From Nitrincola alkalilacustris (GTDB lineage: Bacteria; Pseudomonadota; Gammaproteobacteria; Pseudomonadales; Balneatricaceae): a stretch of 64,000 bases of DNA. The stretch spans positions 145,629 through 209,628 of the forward strand of contig NZ_WBOM01000007.1 of assembly GCF_008973755.1 (NCBI RefSeq), given 5' to 3'. This document shows, one piece after another, positions 38,641 through 47,279 of the stretch (position 1 is the first letter of the stretch; each line of letters opens with the position of its first letter). The translations under genes were made by a program, and so were the position numbers. The notes beneath the pieces were generated by a model, which saw only the letters and a program-made list of their open reading frames with translations, was not told the origin of the DNA and ran no database searches.

Positions 38641-39195
38641 TCAGATGCACTTGAAATAATCAAAGGGTTCGAGGCAGTCTCTGCAACGATACAGAGCCTT
38701 GCAGGCGGTGGAGCCGAACTCGCTGACCTGCTCCGTCTGCTGACTGCCACAATGCGGACATTCGATGATCTCGGAATGCCCCATCAGGCTCAGCTTGCTG
38801 GCACTGCCCTGCGGGGGAGCGATACCGAACTCGCGCAGCTTTTCACGGCCTGCCGGCGTGATCCAGTCGGTCGTCCAGGCAGGTGCCAGCCGGGTTTCCA
38901 GCTGGAACTGTCTGAGTCCTGCCTGCTCCAGCGCAGACTGAATCATCTGCTCGATCAGCTCGGTTGCCGGGCAACCCGAGTAGGTCGGAGTGACGCAGAC
39001 GTGCAGGGTGTCATCCTGCCATTCGATACTGCGCACCACGCCCAGTTCGACAACGCTGATCGCCGGCACTTCCGGGTCCTTTACCTCATCGAGCAACTGC
39101 CAGAGCTGCTCAATGCTGAGGCGCTCGCCCGAGGCGTTAGCTGGGATCCGATCGCTGGCGATCAGACTGTCCATCGGGTGCTTACCAGACAGCAT
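38641..39195 (-). CDS. paaD: PaaD, maturation factor of the phenylacetyl-CoA epoxidase
   Basis: MIP18/DUF59-type protein required for epoxidase function, probably in Fe-S or di-iron assembly. The N-terminal domain has DPEVPAISVVELGVVRSI and the CPATE motif. The C-terminal part has a four-cysteine cluster (CPHCGS ... CRDCLEPFDYFKC). I used the ATG at 39195, which overlaps the paaC end by 14 nt; an ATG at 39174 is equally possible because neither has a strong ribosome site. Confidence 0.93.
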   Translation of the reverse strand: MLSGKHPMDSLIASDRIPANASGERLSIEQLWQLLDEVKDPEVPAISVVELGVVRSIEWQDDTLHVCVTPTYSGCPATELIEQMIQSALEQAGLRQFQLETRLAPAWTTDWITPAGREKLREFGIAPPQGSASKLSLMGHSEIIECPHCGSQQTEQVSEFGSTACKALYRCRDCLEPFDYFKCI

Positions 39196-39958
39196 CGGGG
39201 TAAGCTCGTGGCAGGAACTGCATTTCGGCAAGCAGGAAGCCCAGGTGCTCGGTATGGATGCCGCGCTTGCCACCCACATGCATCCAGGCATTTTCATCCT
39301 GCAGCGTCAGTGTTGCTTCGGTCATCACATCGGTCACCATCTGCTTCCAGGCGCTTTTCACCGCTTCCGGGTCAGCACCGATGCCGGCTTCAGCCATCAT
39401 CAGATCCACCTCATCCGCTTCGATCAGTTCACCGGTGAAGCGCCACAGCTCTTCGACCGCCACTTCCATACGCTGGTGGCTCTCTTCGGTACCGTTACCC
39501 AGACGCTTCATCCATTCGATGGAGCGACGCAGATGATAGGTCACCTCTTTGATCGCCTTGCCGGCCACCTGAGCGATACGCTCATCGGAGGAGTTCACCA
39601 GTGCCTGCAGGGTCTGGTAGTGCCAGGCATCAAAGAAAAACTGGCGTGCCATGGTCATGGCATAGTCGCCATTGGGTTGCTCGACGAGCAGCAGGTTACG
39701 AAACTCACCGGCATCCCGGCGGAAGGCCAGATAATCGGCATCGTTACCCTTGCCTTCTAGTTCAGCGGCGTATTCGTACCAGTTGCGTGCCTGACCGATC
39801 AGATCCAGACCCAGGTTCATCAGGGCCAGCTCCTCTTCGAGGGCCGGTGCATGGCCGCAGAGCTCGCACAGACGCTGGCCAAGGACCATGTCGCTGTCTG
39901 CGAGGCGCAGCAGGTACTGTTGCAGTGCTTCTTGCTGTGTCACAGGCTGTCTCCTCAC
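39182..39958 (-). CDS. paaC: Phenylacetyl-CoA epoxidase structural subunit PaaC
   Basis: Ferritin-fold partner of PaaA that lacks catalytic metal in known homologues and stabilises the complex. It is 258 aa, with LCGHAPALEEELALMNLGLDLIGQARNW and RDAGEFRNLLLVEQPNGDYAM. It starts with GTG at 39958, overlapping the paaB stop by 4 nt (GTGA). Length and motifs match PaaC. Confidence 0.95.
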   Translation of the reverse strand: MRRQPVTQQEALQQYLLRLADSDMVLGQRLCELCGHAPALEEELALMNLGLDLIGQARNWYEYAAELEGKGNDADYLAFRRDAGEFRNLLLVEQPNGDYAMTMARQFFFDAWHYQTLQALVNSSDERIAQVAGKAIKEVTYHLRRSIEWMKRLGNGTEESHQRMEVAVEELWRFTGELIEADEVDLMMAEAGIGADPEAVKSAWKQMVTDVMTEATLTLQDENAWMHVGGKRGIHTEHLGFLLAEMQFLPRAYPDAVW

Positions 39959-40236
39959 ATGTGGCCGACTTCGTCAGGCAGCTTGTAGAAGCTGGCATGA
40001 CGGTAAACCTTGTCGTCGGATGGGTCGAACAGCGCTTCCTTGTCATCCGGGGATGACGCGGTGATGTTGTTGGAGGGTACAACCCAGATGCTGACGCCTT
40101 CACTGCGGCGGGTATACAGCTCGCGAGCATTCTCAAGCGCCATTTCGGCATCTGCTGCATGAACGCTGCCGACATGCTTGTGGTTCAGGCCGTGCTTGCT
40201 GCGCACGAAAACTTCATAGAGTGACCAGACTGACAT
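39955..40236 (-). CDS. paaB: Phenylacetyl-CoA epoxidase subunit PaaB
   Basis: A 93-aa bridging subunit. Motifs WSLYEVFVRSKHGLNHKHVGS and DAEMALENARELYTRR are characteristic of PaaB. An AGGAG site precedes the ATG, and the stop overlaps the paaC start. It holds PaaAC heterodimers together. Confidence 0.96.
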   Translation of the reverse strand: MSVWSLYEVFVRSKHGLNHKHVGSVHAADAEMALENARELYTRRSEGVSIWVVPSNNITASSPDDKEALFDPSDDKVYRHASFYKLPDEVGHM

Positions 40237-40254
40237 TTCTTATTCTCCTGACAA

Positions 40255-41247
40255 TTATGCGGCTTGATGCTGCTGTTTCTGCTTTTCGGCATAGGCGGCT
40301 GCGGCTTCACGCACCCAGGCACCATCATCAATAGCTTTTTTACGTGTGGCGATACGGTCACGGTTGCAGGGGCCATTGCCCTGAATCACGTCGTAGAACT
40401 CCTGCCACTCGATATCACCGTGGTCGTAATGACCGGTTTCTTCGTTGAATTTCAGTTCCGGATCAGGTGCGGTGCAGCCGAGCAGTTCAAGCTGTGGCAC
40501 AGTCTGATCGATGAAGCGCTGACGCAGTTCGTCATTGGTGTGACGTTTGATCTTCCACGCCATCGACTGAGCCGAGTTGGGGGAGTCATCATCACGTGGC
40601 CCGAACATCATCAGTGCTGGCCACCAGAGGCGATTGATCGCATCCTGAACCATCGCTTTCTGTGCATCGTTACCCTTCTGCATCATGGTCAGCAGGATCT
40701 CGTATCCCTGACGCTGATGGAAGCTTTCCTCTTTGCAGACTCGCACCATGGCACGCGCATAGGGGCCATAAGAGGTGCGCTGCAGGGGTACCTGATTGAC
40801 AATCGCAGCACCGTCGACCAGCCAGCCAACCACGCCGATATCAGCCCAGTTCAGCGTTGGGTAGTTGAAGATACTGGAGTACTTGGCCTTGCCAGTATGC
40901 AGCTTCTCAACCTCTTCATCACGGTCGGCCCCGAGGGTCTCCATGGCGCTGTACAGATAAAGACCATGTCCCGCTTCATCCTGGATCTTGGCCATCAGTT
41001 GCAGCTTGCGCTTGAGGCTTGGTGCACGTGTCACCCAGTTGCCCTCGGGCAGCATGCCGACGATTTCGGAATGCGCGTGCTGGGAGATCTGGCGGATCAG
41101 TGTTTTGCGATAGCTTTCCGGCATCCAGTTCTTGGGTTCGATCTTGATTTCGGCATCGATCTTTTCCTGAAAAGCGCGCTCTTCAGGTCCCATCTCTTCC
41201 AGGGTCTTGAGACGTTTGCTTCCGGTTTCGACAAGTTGGGCGTACAT
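40255..41247 (-). CDS. paaA: Phenylacetyl-CoA epoxidase catalytic subunit PaaA
   Basis: Di-iron oxygenase subunit that adds one O atom across the ring of phenylacetyl-CoA. Metal ligands fit the known set: E61, E91 and H94 (DEAGH), D145 and E174/H177 (EESFH), offset by 19 from E. coli numbering. At 330 aa it has a slightly longer N-terminus than E. coli PaaA. It has a GGAGAG ribosome site and is first in paaABCDE; the regulatory region upstream is AT-rich with several TGATAC motifs. Confidence 0.97.
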   Translation of the reverse strand: MYAQLVETGSKRLKTLEEMGPEERAFQEKIDAEIKIEPKNWMPESYRKTLIRQISQHAHSEIVGMLPEGNWVTRAPSLKRKLQLMAKIQDEAGHGLYLYSAMETLGADRDEEVEKLHTGKAKYSSIFNYPTLNWADIGVVGWLVDGAAIVNQVPLQRTSYGPYARAMVRVCKEESFHQRQGYEILLTMMQKGNDAQKAMVQDAINRLWWPALMMFGPRDDDSPNSAQSMAWKIKRHTNDELRQRFIDQTVPQLELLGCTAPDPELKFNEETGHYDHGDIEWQEFYDVIQGNGPCNRDRIATRKKAIDDGAWVREAAAAYAEKQKQQHQAA

Positions 41248-41516
41248 GGTCTGCTCTCCAGTGAAACGTTTGTCGTATTTTTATTTGCAGTTACTTGTAT
41301 ATAGCCCAGTTTTGCGGGGCCATCAATGTGATTAATGTAATATGATACTTAAATAATATCAAGAAATGATTTTATGTATCGCGTTTATGGAGGCTTGATA
41401 CAGGCCTCAAGAAATGAAGGGATTGCGCCTGAATCAACAGAAAACGGAAATTTATCCATGTAAAACAGATGCTAAACACTTGCTGTTCAGTGAGCGTCAT
41501 ATGGGTATTATAGTAG

Positions 41517-41553
41517 TTAGTGATACATTAATATGAATATTTGTTATCACTAA
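41517..41553. promoter_or_regulatory. Inverted repeat upstream of paaA
   Basis: Perfect 9-bp arms TTAGTGATA (41517-41525) and TATCACTAA (41545-41553), 19 bp apart in AT-rich DNA, about 270 bp upstream of paaA. A second, weaker pair TGATA/TATCA lies at 41343-41361 and a TTGATAC at 41395. This is a candidate regulator site. I find no gene in the 484-bp gap 41248-41731. Confidence 0.5.
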
Positions 41554-41628
41554 TGTTTCGTGTTGCCATGCCTCAGAAGCCAGCACTCCGGGATCTGGTT
41601 TCGCGGCCTGCGCAGGCAGGCGCGCAGA

Positions 41629-41660
41629 AGGTCAGATAAAACAGAGGTCAGATAAAACAG
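41629..41660. repeat. Two-copy 16-bp tandem repeat
   Basis: AGGTCAGATAAAACAG occurs twice in direct succession without mismatch, between the reductase gene stop and the paaA control region. Confidence 0.85.
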
Positions 41661-41682
41661 GAGGTCTGCTGGTTGCGAGAGA

Positions 41683-41711
41683 TCAGACCCCGATTCAGGC
41701 TCGGGGTCTGA
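41683..41711 (-). terminator. Stem-loop after the ferredoxin-reductase gene
   Basis: Perfect 11-bp stem TCAGACCCCGA / TCGGGGTCTGA with a 7-nt loop, 21 bp past the stop at 41732 on the minus strand. No T-run follows. The same arm core (TCAGACCCC / GGGGTCTG) recurs in a hairpin at 52216-52252. Confidence 0.55.
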
Positions 41712-41731
41712 GATAGAGGTGTTGGAGTGGT

Positions 41732-42778
41732 TCAGGAGATCAGATGACTGGCTGGCGCCGTCTGTGGCAATGCCTGATCAAAATAACCCTCGGTATAGAT
41801 CATATCCTCCTGCGCACCGAGTGCCTTGACCGCCTCGGTACACTGCTGCACGAATTCGGGGCTTCCGGCTATGAACACACTGTGTGCCGACAGGTCATCA
41901 AACACTTCCGGCAGCACTTTCGGCAGGCGACCATGCAGGTAGCCATCGACCTGTTCACCGGTCAGGGTGGGCTTGAAGCGGAAATTGCGATGCTTGGTTT
42001 GCCAGAAGCGCATCATCCCGACATCGTAAAGATCAGCTTCATGACGGGCAGAGAACATCAGCGTCACCGGCTTGCGGTAATCACGGCGCATGGCGGCCTC
42101 TGTCAGTGACAGGATCGGAGCCAGACCGGACCCGGCTGCGAGACACAGTACCGGGGTCTGCAGTGCAAGATCACCGATAAACGTGCCATAGGGGCCTGCA
42201 AGCGCGACCATATCGCCGACAGACAGATCGTTGTGTACCCAGTTGCTGGTCTTGCCATCTTCCACCTGAGTGATCTGCAGGGTGATCTCGCCGTCTGGGC
42301 GGGGTGCGTTGGCGATCGAATAGCAACGGGTGGGAATACCGGCAGACGGGTTACCCAGCGTGACATACTGGCCGGGCCAGTAACGCATGATCTGACCAAG
42401 CGGACGCAGCCGCAACTCCATGATGCGGGGTGTGCGCTGGATCCGATCGGTGATCAGATAGCGCTGGTTTTCACGTGGTGGGAAGAGTTTCGGTTTGGCA
42501 TCTTCAGTGCCCCACTCGATAGTCAATTCATCAGACAGGGATTTGGCCATGCACATCAGGCCATAGCCCTCGCGGCGCTCCTCCTGGCTGAGTGCCATGT
42601 CCAGCACCATGCCCTGATCAAACTGACCGGAGATCACCTTGACCTTGCATTCGCCACAGGCGCCGGCACGGCAGTTATTGGGCAGGGCGTAACCTGCTTT
42701 TTCCAGCGCGCCGAGGACGGTATCGCCCTGCTGGTATTCGACCTCCCTGCCGGATGGATGTAGACGGATTTTCTGCAT
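41732..42778 (-). CDS. Ferredoxin-NAD(P)H reductase with N-terminal 2Fe-2S domain
   Basis: A 348-aa electron-transfer protein built in the order 2Fe-2S, FAD, NAD(P). The N-terminal plant-type cluster motif is NNCRAGACGECKV with a final Cys in LMCMAKS. FAD binding is at RCYSIANAP and NAD(P) binding at AAGSGLAPILSL. This order, reverse of PaaE, is that of BenC-, DmpP- or MmoC-type oxygenase reductases. It is 93 bp downstream of the ferritin-like di-iron gene and probably its dedicated reductase. It is not a standard paa gene. Confidence 0.88.
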   Translation of the reverse strand: MQKIRLHPSGREVEYQQGDTVLGALEKAGYALPNNCRAGACGECKVKVISGQFDQGMVLDMALSQEERREGYGLMCMAKSLSDELTIEWGTEDAKPKLFPPRENQRYLITDRIQRTPRIMELRLRPLGQIMRYWPGQYVTLGNPSAGIPTRCYSIANAPRPDGEITLQITQVEDGKTSNWVHNDLSVGDMVALAGPYGTFIGDLALQTPVLCLAAGSGLAPILSLTEAAMRRDYRKPVTLMFSARHEADLYDVGMMRFWQTKHRNFRFKPTLTGEQVDGYLHGRLPKVLPEVFDDLSAHSVFIAGSPEFVQQCTEAVKALGAQEDMIYTEGYFDQALPQTAPASHLIS

Positions 42779-42871
42779 GAACAGCCTCAGCTATCAGGTT
42801 GAGGAGGCTATCCGCCGGTTGACGGATAGCGTACCTGTGTTTCAGAGAAAGTGTTTCAGAGAGGATTGGGA

Positions 42872-43897
42872 TCAGAAAACTGGAATGATGTTTTCCAGAT
42901 CAACATCGTTGACCTCTTCGCCGCTGATACCCACTTCAGGGATAGCAGGGAAGGGGATGTCGTAACGATCCAGAACCCCTTTCAGGTTCAGCATCGCATT
43001 ACGCCAGTTCTCTTTTTTCGCTTCATAGCTCGGGATACCGAAGCCGGCACCACGTGCTACCTCTTCGCCTTCGCGCTGATTGCTGATGAAATCTTCCGGC
43101 AGGTCCCAGAACTCCATGGGTGGTTCGAACAGCACGGCAGACAGGAACAGATAACCGGCACGAATCTGTTTGGTAACCATTGCACGGTTTTCGGTGGTCA
43201 GGCCAGGATAGTCGCGCTCCATCAGTGCCATGCAGATCGCCATGTGGCGTCCTTCGTCACGGCCGATATTGCGGAAAGCTTCCTTGAATACCAGTTCGTG
43301 GGAGTTGTCGTGCATCTGCTTGAAGATGGTTGCTGCAGCGATCTCGCCCATCAGGAAGGAGCTGAACAGTACTGCCAGAGAGTACTTGGGCACCGCTTCC
43401 TTGTAACCATTCCAGTAACGGCCGCCGTTGTAGTAGAGCCACTTGGCATTTTTCTGCAGACGCTTGCCGAGTTCTGTTTTCGGCTCATAAGTCAGAGGAT
43501 CGGTATGGCCCAGGAATTTGGTGATCGCCAGGCCGCACATCTGCTCATGGTTCTGCTCGTCACGGGTAACGGAGAAGAAGCAGCGACGGACAGGGTCTTC
43601 CTCGTGATCTTCATAGGTCTTGATGAAGGCTTCAGCAAACACAGGGGGTGCTGAGGCATCAAAAACAGATAACAGTGTCCACCAGTAGGCGATCGCTTCA
43701 CGCTCTTCCCAGCTGTAGGACTCGACATCCAGCGTGTCCCAAGGGAGGTCTTTTGGATCCCAGTTTTCGCGCTGTGCGGCATCCCAGATCTCTTCCATTT
43801 TGCCGGTTTTGGCGTGCCAGGAGAGTGGGTAGATATTAGGCTGGGGCGTTTCGGGTGGGAACTCCATGGTTTTGGCAAGCTTTTCATTTTTAGCCAT
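42872..43897 (-). CDS. Ferritin-like di-iron protein, candidate oxygenase of unknown substrate
   Basis: A 341-aa soluble protein with a non-heme carboxylate di-iron pattern: E89, then E114xxH117 in TRDEQNHE, E185 in LMGEI and E215xxH218 in GRDEGRH. Spacings of 25 and 30 residues between the paired ligands suit a four-helix di-iron fold. It is unrelated in detail to PaaA or PaaC. A GAGGAT site precedes the ATG, and a symmetric 21-bp inverted repeat lies 50 bp upstream. It is followed by a ferredoxin reductase, so a two-component oxygenase is likely. Location inside the paa locus suggests an aromatic acid or CoA-ester substrate. I do not recognise the exact family. Confidence 0.7.
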   Translation of the reverse strand: MAKNEKLAKTMEFPPETPQPNIYPLSWHAKTGKMEEIWDAAQRENWDPKDLPWDTLDVESYSWEEREAIAYWWTLLSVFDASAPPVFAEAFIKTYEDHEEDPVRRCFFSVTRDEQNHEQMCGLAITKFLGHTDPLTYEPKTELGKRLQKNAKWLYYNGGRYWNGYKEAVPKYSLAVLFSSFLMGEIAAATIFKQMHDNSHELVFKEAFRNIGRDEGRHMAICMALMERDYPGLTTENRAMVTKQIRAGYLFLSAVLFEPPMEFWDLPEDFISNQREGEEVARGAGFGIPSYEAKKENWRNAMLNLKGVLDRYDIPFPAIPEVGISGEEVNDVDLENIIPVF

Positions 43898-43947
43898 GTC
43901 TGGATCCTCTGTTTCTTATTAAGTTGGCCCGAAGGCGTAGGTTGTTC

Positions 43948-43968
43948 TTATTTATGACACATAAATAA
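43948..43968. promoter_or_regulatory. Inverted repeat in the di-iron gene promoter
   Basis: Nine-bp arms TTATTTATG / CATAAATAA separated by ACA, centred about 60 bp upstream of the di-iron gene ATG. GTATCA occurs nearby at 43989-43994. Likely operator of an unidentified regulator. Confidence 0.55.
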
Positions 43969-44108
43969 TTAAATAAATAATAAAAGATGTATCATAAAAT
44001 TTTGTTGATCTGGATCAGTTTTGCACCAGAAAAGAGGCTGTATCTACTGATGCTTTTTCAGCCACAAGGCGGGATGGGAAAAGACACTTCTGAGCGACTG
44101 TCAGGCAT

Positions 44109-44134
44109 AAAAAAACCCCGCCGGTTGGCGGGGT
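44109..44134 (-). terminator. Terminator of the paaFGHIJK operon
   Basis: ACCCCGCC / GGCGGGGT 8-bp stem with loop GGTT, followed on the minus strand by eight T. It lies about 45 bp beyond the paaK stop. It is a textbook Rho-independent terminator and separates paaK from the di-iron module. Confidence 0.92.
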
Positions 44135-44178
44135 CGAAAGGGCATCCTTTCCGGATAAAGAAAAGCTACGGCAACCTG

Positions 44179-45495
44179 TTATTGCTGCTTTCTACGGTCA
44201 AATACGCGCTTTGCCTTGCCCTCTGAACGGGCAATGCTGCCAGGATTCAAAACCTCAATCTTGGTGCTGATCCCGATGTAGGACTTGATATGATGGCGCA
44301 GTTCAGTGCTGACCTGGTTGCGCAGATCGTCATCGTCAGGAGAGGCTTCAGACTTCAGCTCGACCCGCACGATCACGCTGTCCATATGTCCATCGCGATA
44401 CACTTCTATCTCATAGTGTGGCGCAAGTTGTGACATTTTAAGGATCTGCTCTTCCACCTGAGTCGGGAAGACATTGACCCCGCGGATAATCAGCATGTCA
44501 TCGCTGCGGCCGGTAATCTTGTCGATGCGGCGCATCGGACGCGCGGTACCCGGCAGCAGACGGGTCAGGTCGCGTGTACGGTAGCGCAGAATTGGCAGGG
44601 CTTCCTTGGTCAGTGAGGTGAACACCAGTTCGCCATACTCGCCGTCGGGCAGTACTTCGCCAGTGTTGGGGTCGATGATTTCAGGATAGAAGTGATCTTC
44701 CCAGATGGTCGGGCCATCCTTGGTTTCGATACACTCCTGGCCAACGCCAGGCCCCATCACTTCAGACAGGCCATAAATATCCAGTGCATCGATGCCCAGG
44801 CGCTCTTCCAGCTCCTTGCGCATGCTGCCGGTCCAGGGTTCGGCACCGAAGATACCGATACGCAAAGCCAGTTTGTGCGGGTCCAGACCCTGACGATCCA
44901 TCTCATCAGCGATGTTCAGCATGTAAGAGGGGGTTACCATGATGATATCCGGCTCGAAGTCACGGATCAGTTGCACCTGCTTCTCAGTCTGACCACCTGA
45001 CATCGGGATAACGGTGCAGCCCAGGCGCTCAGCGCCATAGTGTGCGCCAAGACCACCGGTAAACAGGCCATAGCCATAAGCGACATGCACCTTGTCACCT
45101 TTGGAGCCACCGGCAGCACGGATTGAGCGTGCGACAACAGAAGCCCAGGTATCGATATCGTTCTGCGTGTAACCGACCACCGTCGGCTTGCCAGTGGTAC
45201 CGCTGGACGCATGTACGCGCACCACGTCACTCATCGGCGTGGCAAACATGCCGAACGGGTAGTTGTCGCGCAGATCAGTTTTAGTGGTGAAGGGCACTTT
45301 GGCCAGATCTTCCAGTGAGTGGATATCCAGCGGGTGCAGGCCCTTGTCATCAAAAGCCTTGCGGTAGAAAGGCACGTTCTTGTAGGCATGAGCCAGAGTG
45401 CGGCGCAGACGCTGCAACTGAACATGGCGCAGTTCATCAAGGCTGGCGGTTTCCAGTGGGTCGAGGGCTCCCTGGAATTTGGATGGCGTAGTCAT
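44179..45495 (-). CDS. paaK: Phenylacetate-CoA ligase
   Basis: AMP-forming ligase that activates phenylacetate to phenylacetyl-CoA, the entry step. The AMP loop is HASSGTTGKPTVVGYT; further blocks are GAHYGAERLGC, DIYGLSEVMGPGVGQECIETKDG and RTRDLTRLLPG. I chose the ATG at 45495 (AGGAA upstream; 438 aa). It is the last gene of the operon. Confidence 0.96.
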   Translation of the reverse strand: MTTPSKFQGALDPLETASLDELRHVQLQRLRRTLAHAYKNVPFYRKAFDDKGLHPLDIHSLEDLAKVPFTTKTDLRDNYPFGMFATPMSDVVRVHASSGTTGKPTVVGYTQNDIDTWASVVARSIRAAGGSKGDKVHVAYGYGLFTGGLGAHYGAERLGCTVIPMSGGQTEKQVQLIRDFEPDIIMVTPSYMLNIADEMDRQGLDPHKLALRIGIFGAEPWTGSMRKELEERLGIDALDIYGLSEVMGPGVGQECIETKDGPTIWEDHFYPEIIDPNTGEVLPDGEYGELVFTSLTKEALPILRYRTRDLTRLLPGTARPMRRIDKITGRSDDMLIIRGVNVFPTQVEEQILKMSQLAPHYEIEVYRDGHMDSVIVRVELKSEASPDDDDLRNQVSTELRHHIKSYIGISTKIEVLNPGSIARSEGKAKRVFDRRKQQ

Positions 45496-45573
45496 GCTAT
45501 GGTTCCTGTCAGTCATGGGGCATCTCAACAGCTGGCCGTTCGTGACCGTTTTGTGAGATGCCACTTATTATTT

Positions 45574-46788
45574 TCAGACGCGTTCAATGATCAGTGCGAT
45601 ACCCTGACCGACACCGATGCACATGGTGCACAGTGCATATCGTCCCTGACGTTGTTCAAGCTCATGCAGCGCGGTCGTGATCAGTCTTGCGCCGCTCATT
45701 CCCAGAGGGTGTCCCAGGGCGATGGCACCACCGTTCGGATTGACGTGCTCGGCATCATCCGGCAAGCCGAGATCGCGCAGTACGGCCAGTGCCTGTGCGG
45801 CAAAGGCTTCGTTGAGTTCGATCACATCCATATCAGCCAGGGTCAGACCCGCTTTTTCCAGTACCTTGCGGCTGGCTGGCGCCGGCCCGATACCCATGAT
45901 GCGAGGCTCCACACCTGCCGTTGCCATGGCCACCACGCGTGCGCGAGGCTTCAGGCCAAAGCGCTTGACGCCTTCGGCGCTGGCCATCAGCAGTGCACAG
46001 GCACCGTCATTGACGCCAGAAGCGTTACCCGGAGTGACGCTGCCACCGGCACGGAAAGGTGTCGGCAGTTTTGCCAGCTGCTCCAGTGTGGTTTCACGCG
46101 GGTGCTCATCCTTGTCAACTACCAGAGGGTCCTGCTTGCGACGCGGGATGGTGACAGGAGTGATCTCCTGAGCCAGGCGGCCATTCTTCTGTGCAACGGC
46201 GGTACGCTGCTGGCTGCGCAAAGCGAAGGCGTCCTGGTCTTCACGCGAAATATTGAAATCTGCGGCGACGTTTTCAGCTGTTTCGGGCATGGAGTCGACG
46301 CCATACTGCTGCTTCATCAACGGATTGATGAAACGCCAGCCGATGGTGGTGTCGAAGATCTCGGCCTGGCGGCTGAACGCCTGATCCGCTTTACCCATGA
46401 CAAACGGCGCACGCGACATGGACTCGACGCCACCGGCAATGATCAGATCGGTTTCACCGCTGCGCAGAGCGCGGGCGGCGGTGCCAACAGCATCCATACC
46501 CGAACCGCACAGGCGGTTGATGGTGCCACCTGGTACATCGACCGGCAGTCCCGCCAGCAGGGCGGACATGCGTGCCACGTCACGGTTGTCTTCACCGGCC
46601 TGGTTGGCGCAGCCATAGAGCACATCATCCACTTTTGACCAATCCAGATCCGGGTGGCGTGCCATCAGTGCCTTGATCGGAACAGCACCGAGATCGTCGG
46701 CACGGACACTCGACAGAGCACCGCCGTAGCGGCCAACCGGTGTACGCACGGCATCGATGATATAGGCATCTTGTAACAGGGTGGTCAT
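45574..46788 (-). CDS. paaJ: 3-oxoadipyl-CoA/3-oxo-5,6-dehydrosuberyl-CoA thiolase
   Basis: Thiolase, 404 aa, that removes acetyl-CoA twice in phenylacetate breakdown. Nucleophilic Cys is in INRLCGSGMDAVGTAAR; the other catalytic elements are NPNGGAIALGHPLGMSGAR and the C-terminal CTMCIGVGQG. A GGAGGAAA site precedes the ATG, and the start overlaps the paaI stop by 4 nt. It could also serve as PcaF. Confidence 0.95.
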   Translation of the reverse strand: MTTLLQDAYIIDAVRTPVGRYGGALSSVRADDLGAVPIKALMARHPDLDWSKVDDVLYGCANQAGEDNRDVARMSALLAGLPVDVPGGTINRLCGSGMDAVGTAARALRSGETDLIIAGGVESMSRAPFVMGKADQAFSRQAEIFDTTIGWRFINPLMKQQYGVDSMPETAENVAADFNISREDQDAFALRSQQRTAVAQKNGRLAQEITPVTIPRRKQDPLVVDKDEHPRETTLEQLAKLPTPFRAGGSVTPGNASGVNDGACALLMASAEGVKRFGLKPRARVVAMATAGVEPRIMGIGPAPASRKVLEKAGLTLADMDVIELNEAFAAQALAVLRDLGLPDDAEHVNPNGGAIALGHPLGMSGARLITTALHELEQRQGRYALCTMCIGVGQGIALIIERV

Positions 46789-47231
46789 GCGGTTTCCTCC
46801 AGGCGGCGAACACTGCCGCGCACTTTGTAAGACTTACCACGGAACAGCGCGACGGTCTTGCCGTGCTGATTCTGAACCGTGATGTCATAAACGCCGGTAC
46901 GGCCACTGCGGCTGCGCTCTTCGCCAATGGCGGTGAGCAGGTCGCCGGATTTGCCGGGAGCCAGATATTCGATACTGCAACCGGATGCAACGGTGGCTTC
47001 ATCATAGGTGTTGCAGGCAAAGGCGAACGTTGAATCTGCCAGCGTGAAAATATAGCCACCGTGGCAGGAGTCATGCCCCTGAATCATCTCATCGGTGATT
47101 TTCATGCTCAGAACGGCACGTCCGGGGCCGACTGATTCAATCTTCATGCCCAGTTTCTGGCTGGCCAGGTCACGTGAATACATCGCTTCGGCACAGGCCT
47201 CGGCCAGCTGCTGTGGAGATAGTTCGCTCAT
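46785..47231 (-). CDS. paaI: Hydroxyphenylacetyl-CoA thioesterase PaaI
   Basis: Hot-dog-fold thioesterase, 148 aa from the ATG at 47231 (GAGG upstream). The active-site region GHDSCHGGYIFTLADSTFAFACN is typical of PaaI. It releases CoA from dead-end intermediates and so protects the pathway. It overlaps paaJ by 4 nt. Confidence 0.94.
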   Translation of the reverse strand: MSELSPQQLAEACAEAMYSRDLASQKLGMKIESVGPGRAVLSMKITDEMIQGHDSCHGGYIFTLADSTFAFACNTYDEATVASGCSIEYLAPGKSGDLLTAIGEERSRSGRTGVYDITVQNQHGKTVALFRGKSYKVRGSVRRLEETA

Positions 47232-47279
47232 AAATTCCTCAAAACAGGTTAGGGGTTGAGCATTCAGCACTGACACGGA

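Noticed and set aside
42872..43897. Di-iron protein as BoxB or an AurF-type N-oxygenase
   Set aside because: BoxB is much longer, and the additional AurF histidine four residues before the last EEXXH-type Glu is not seen here.
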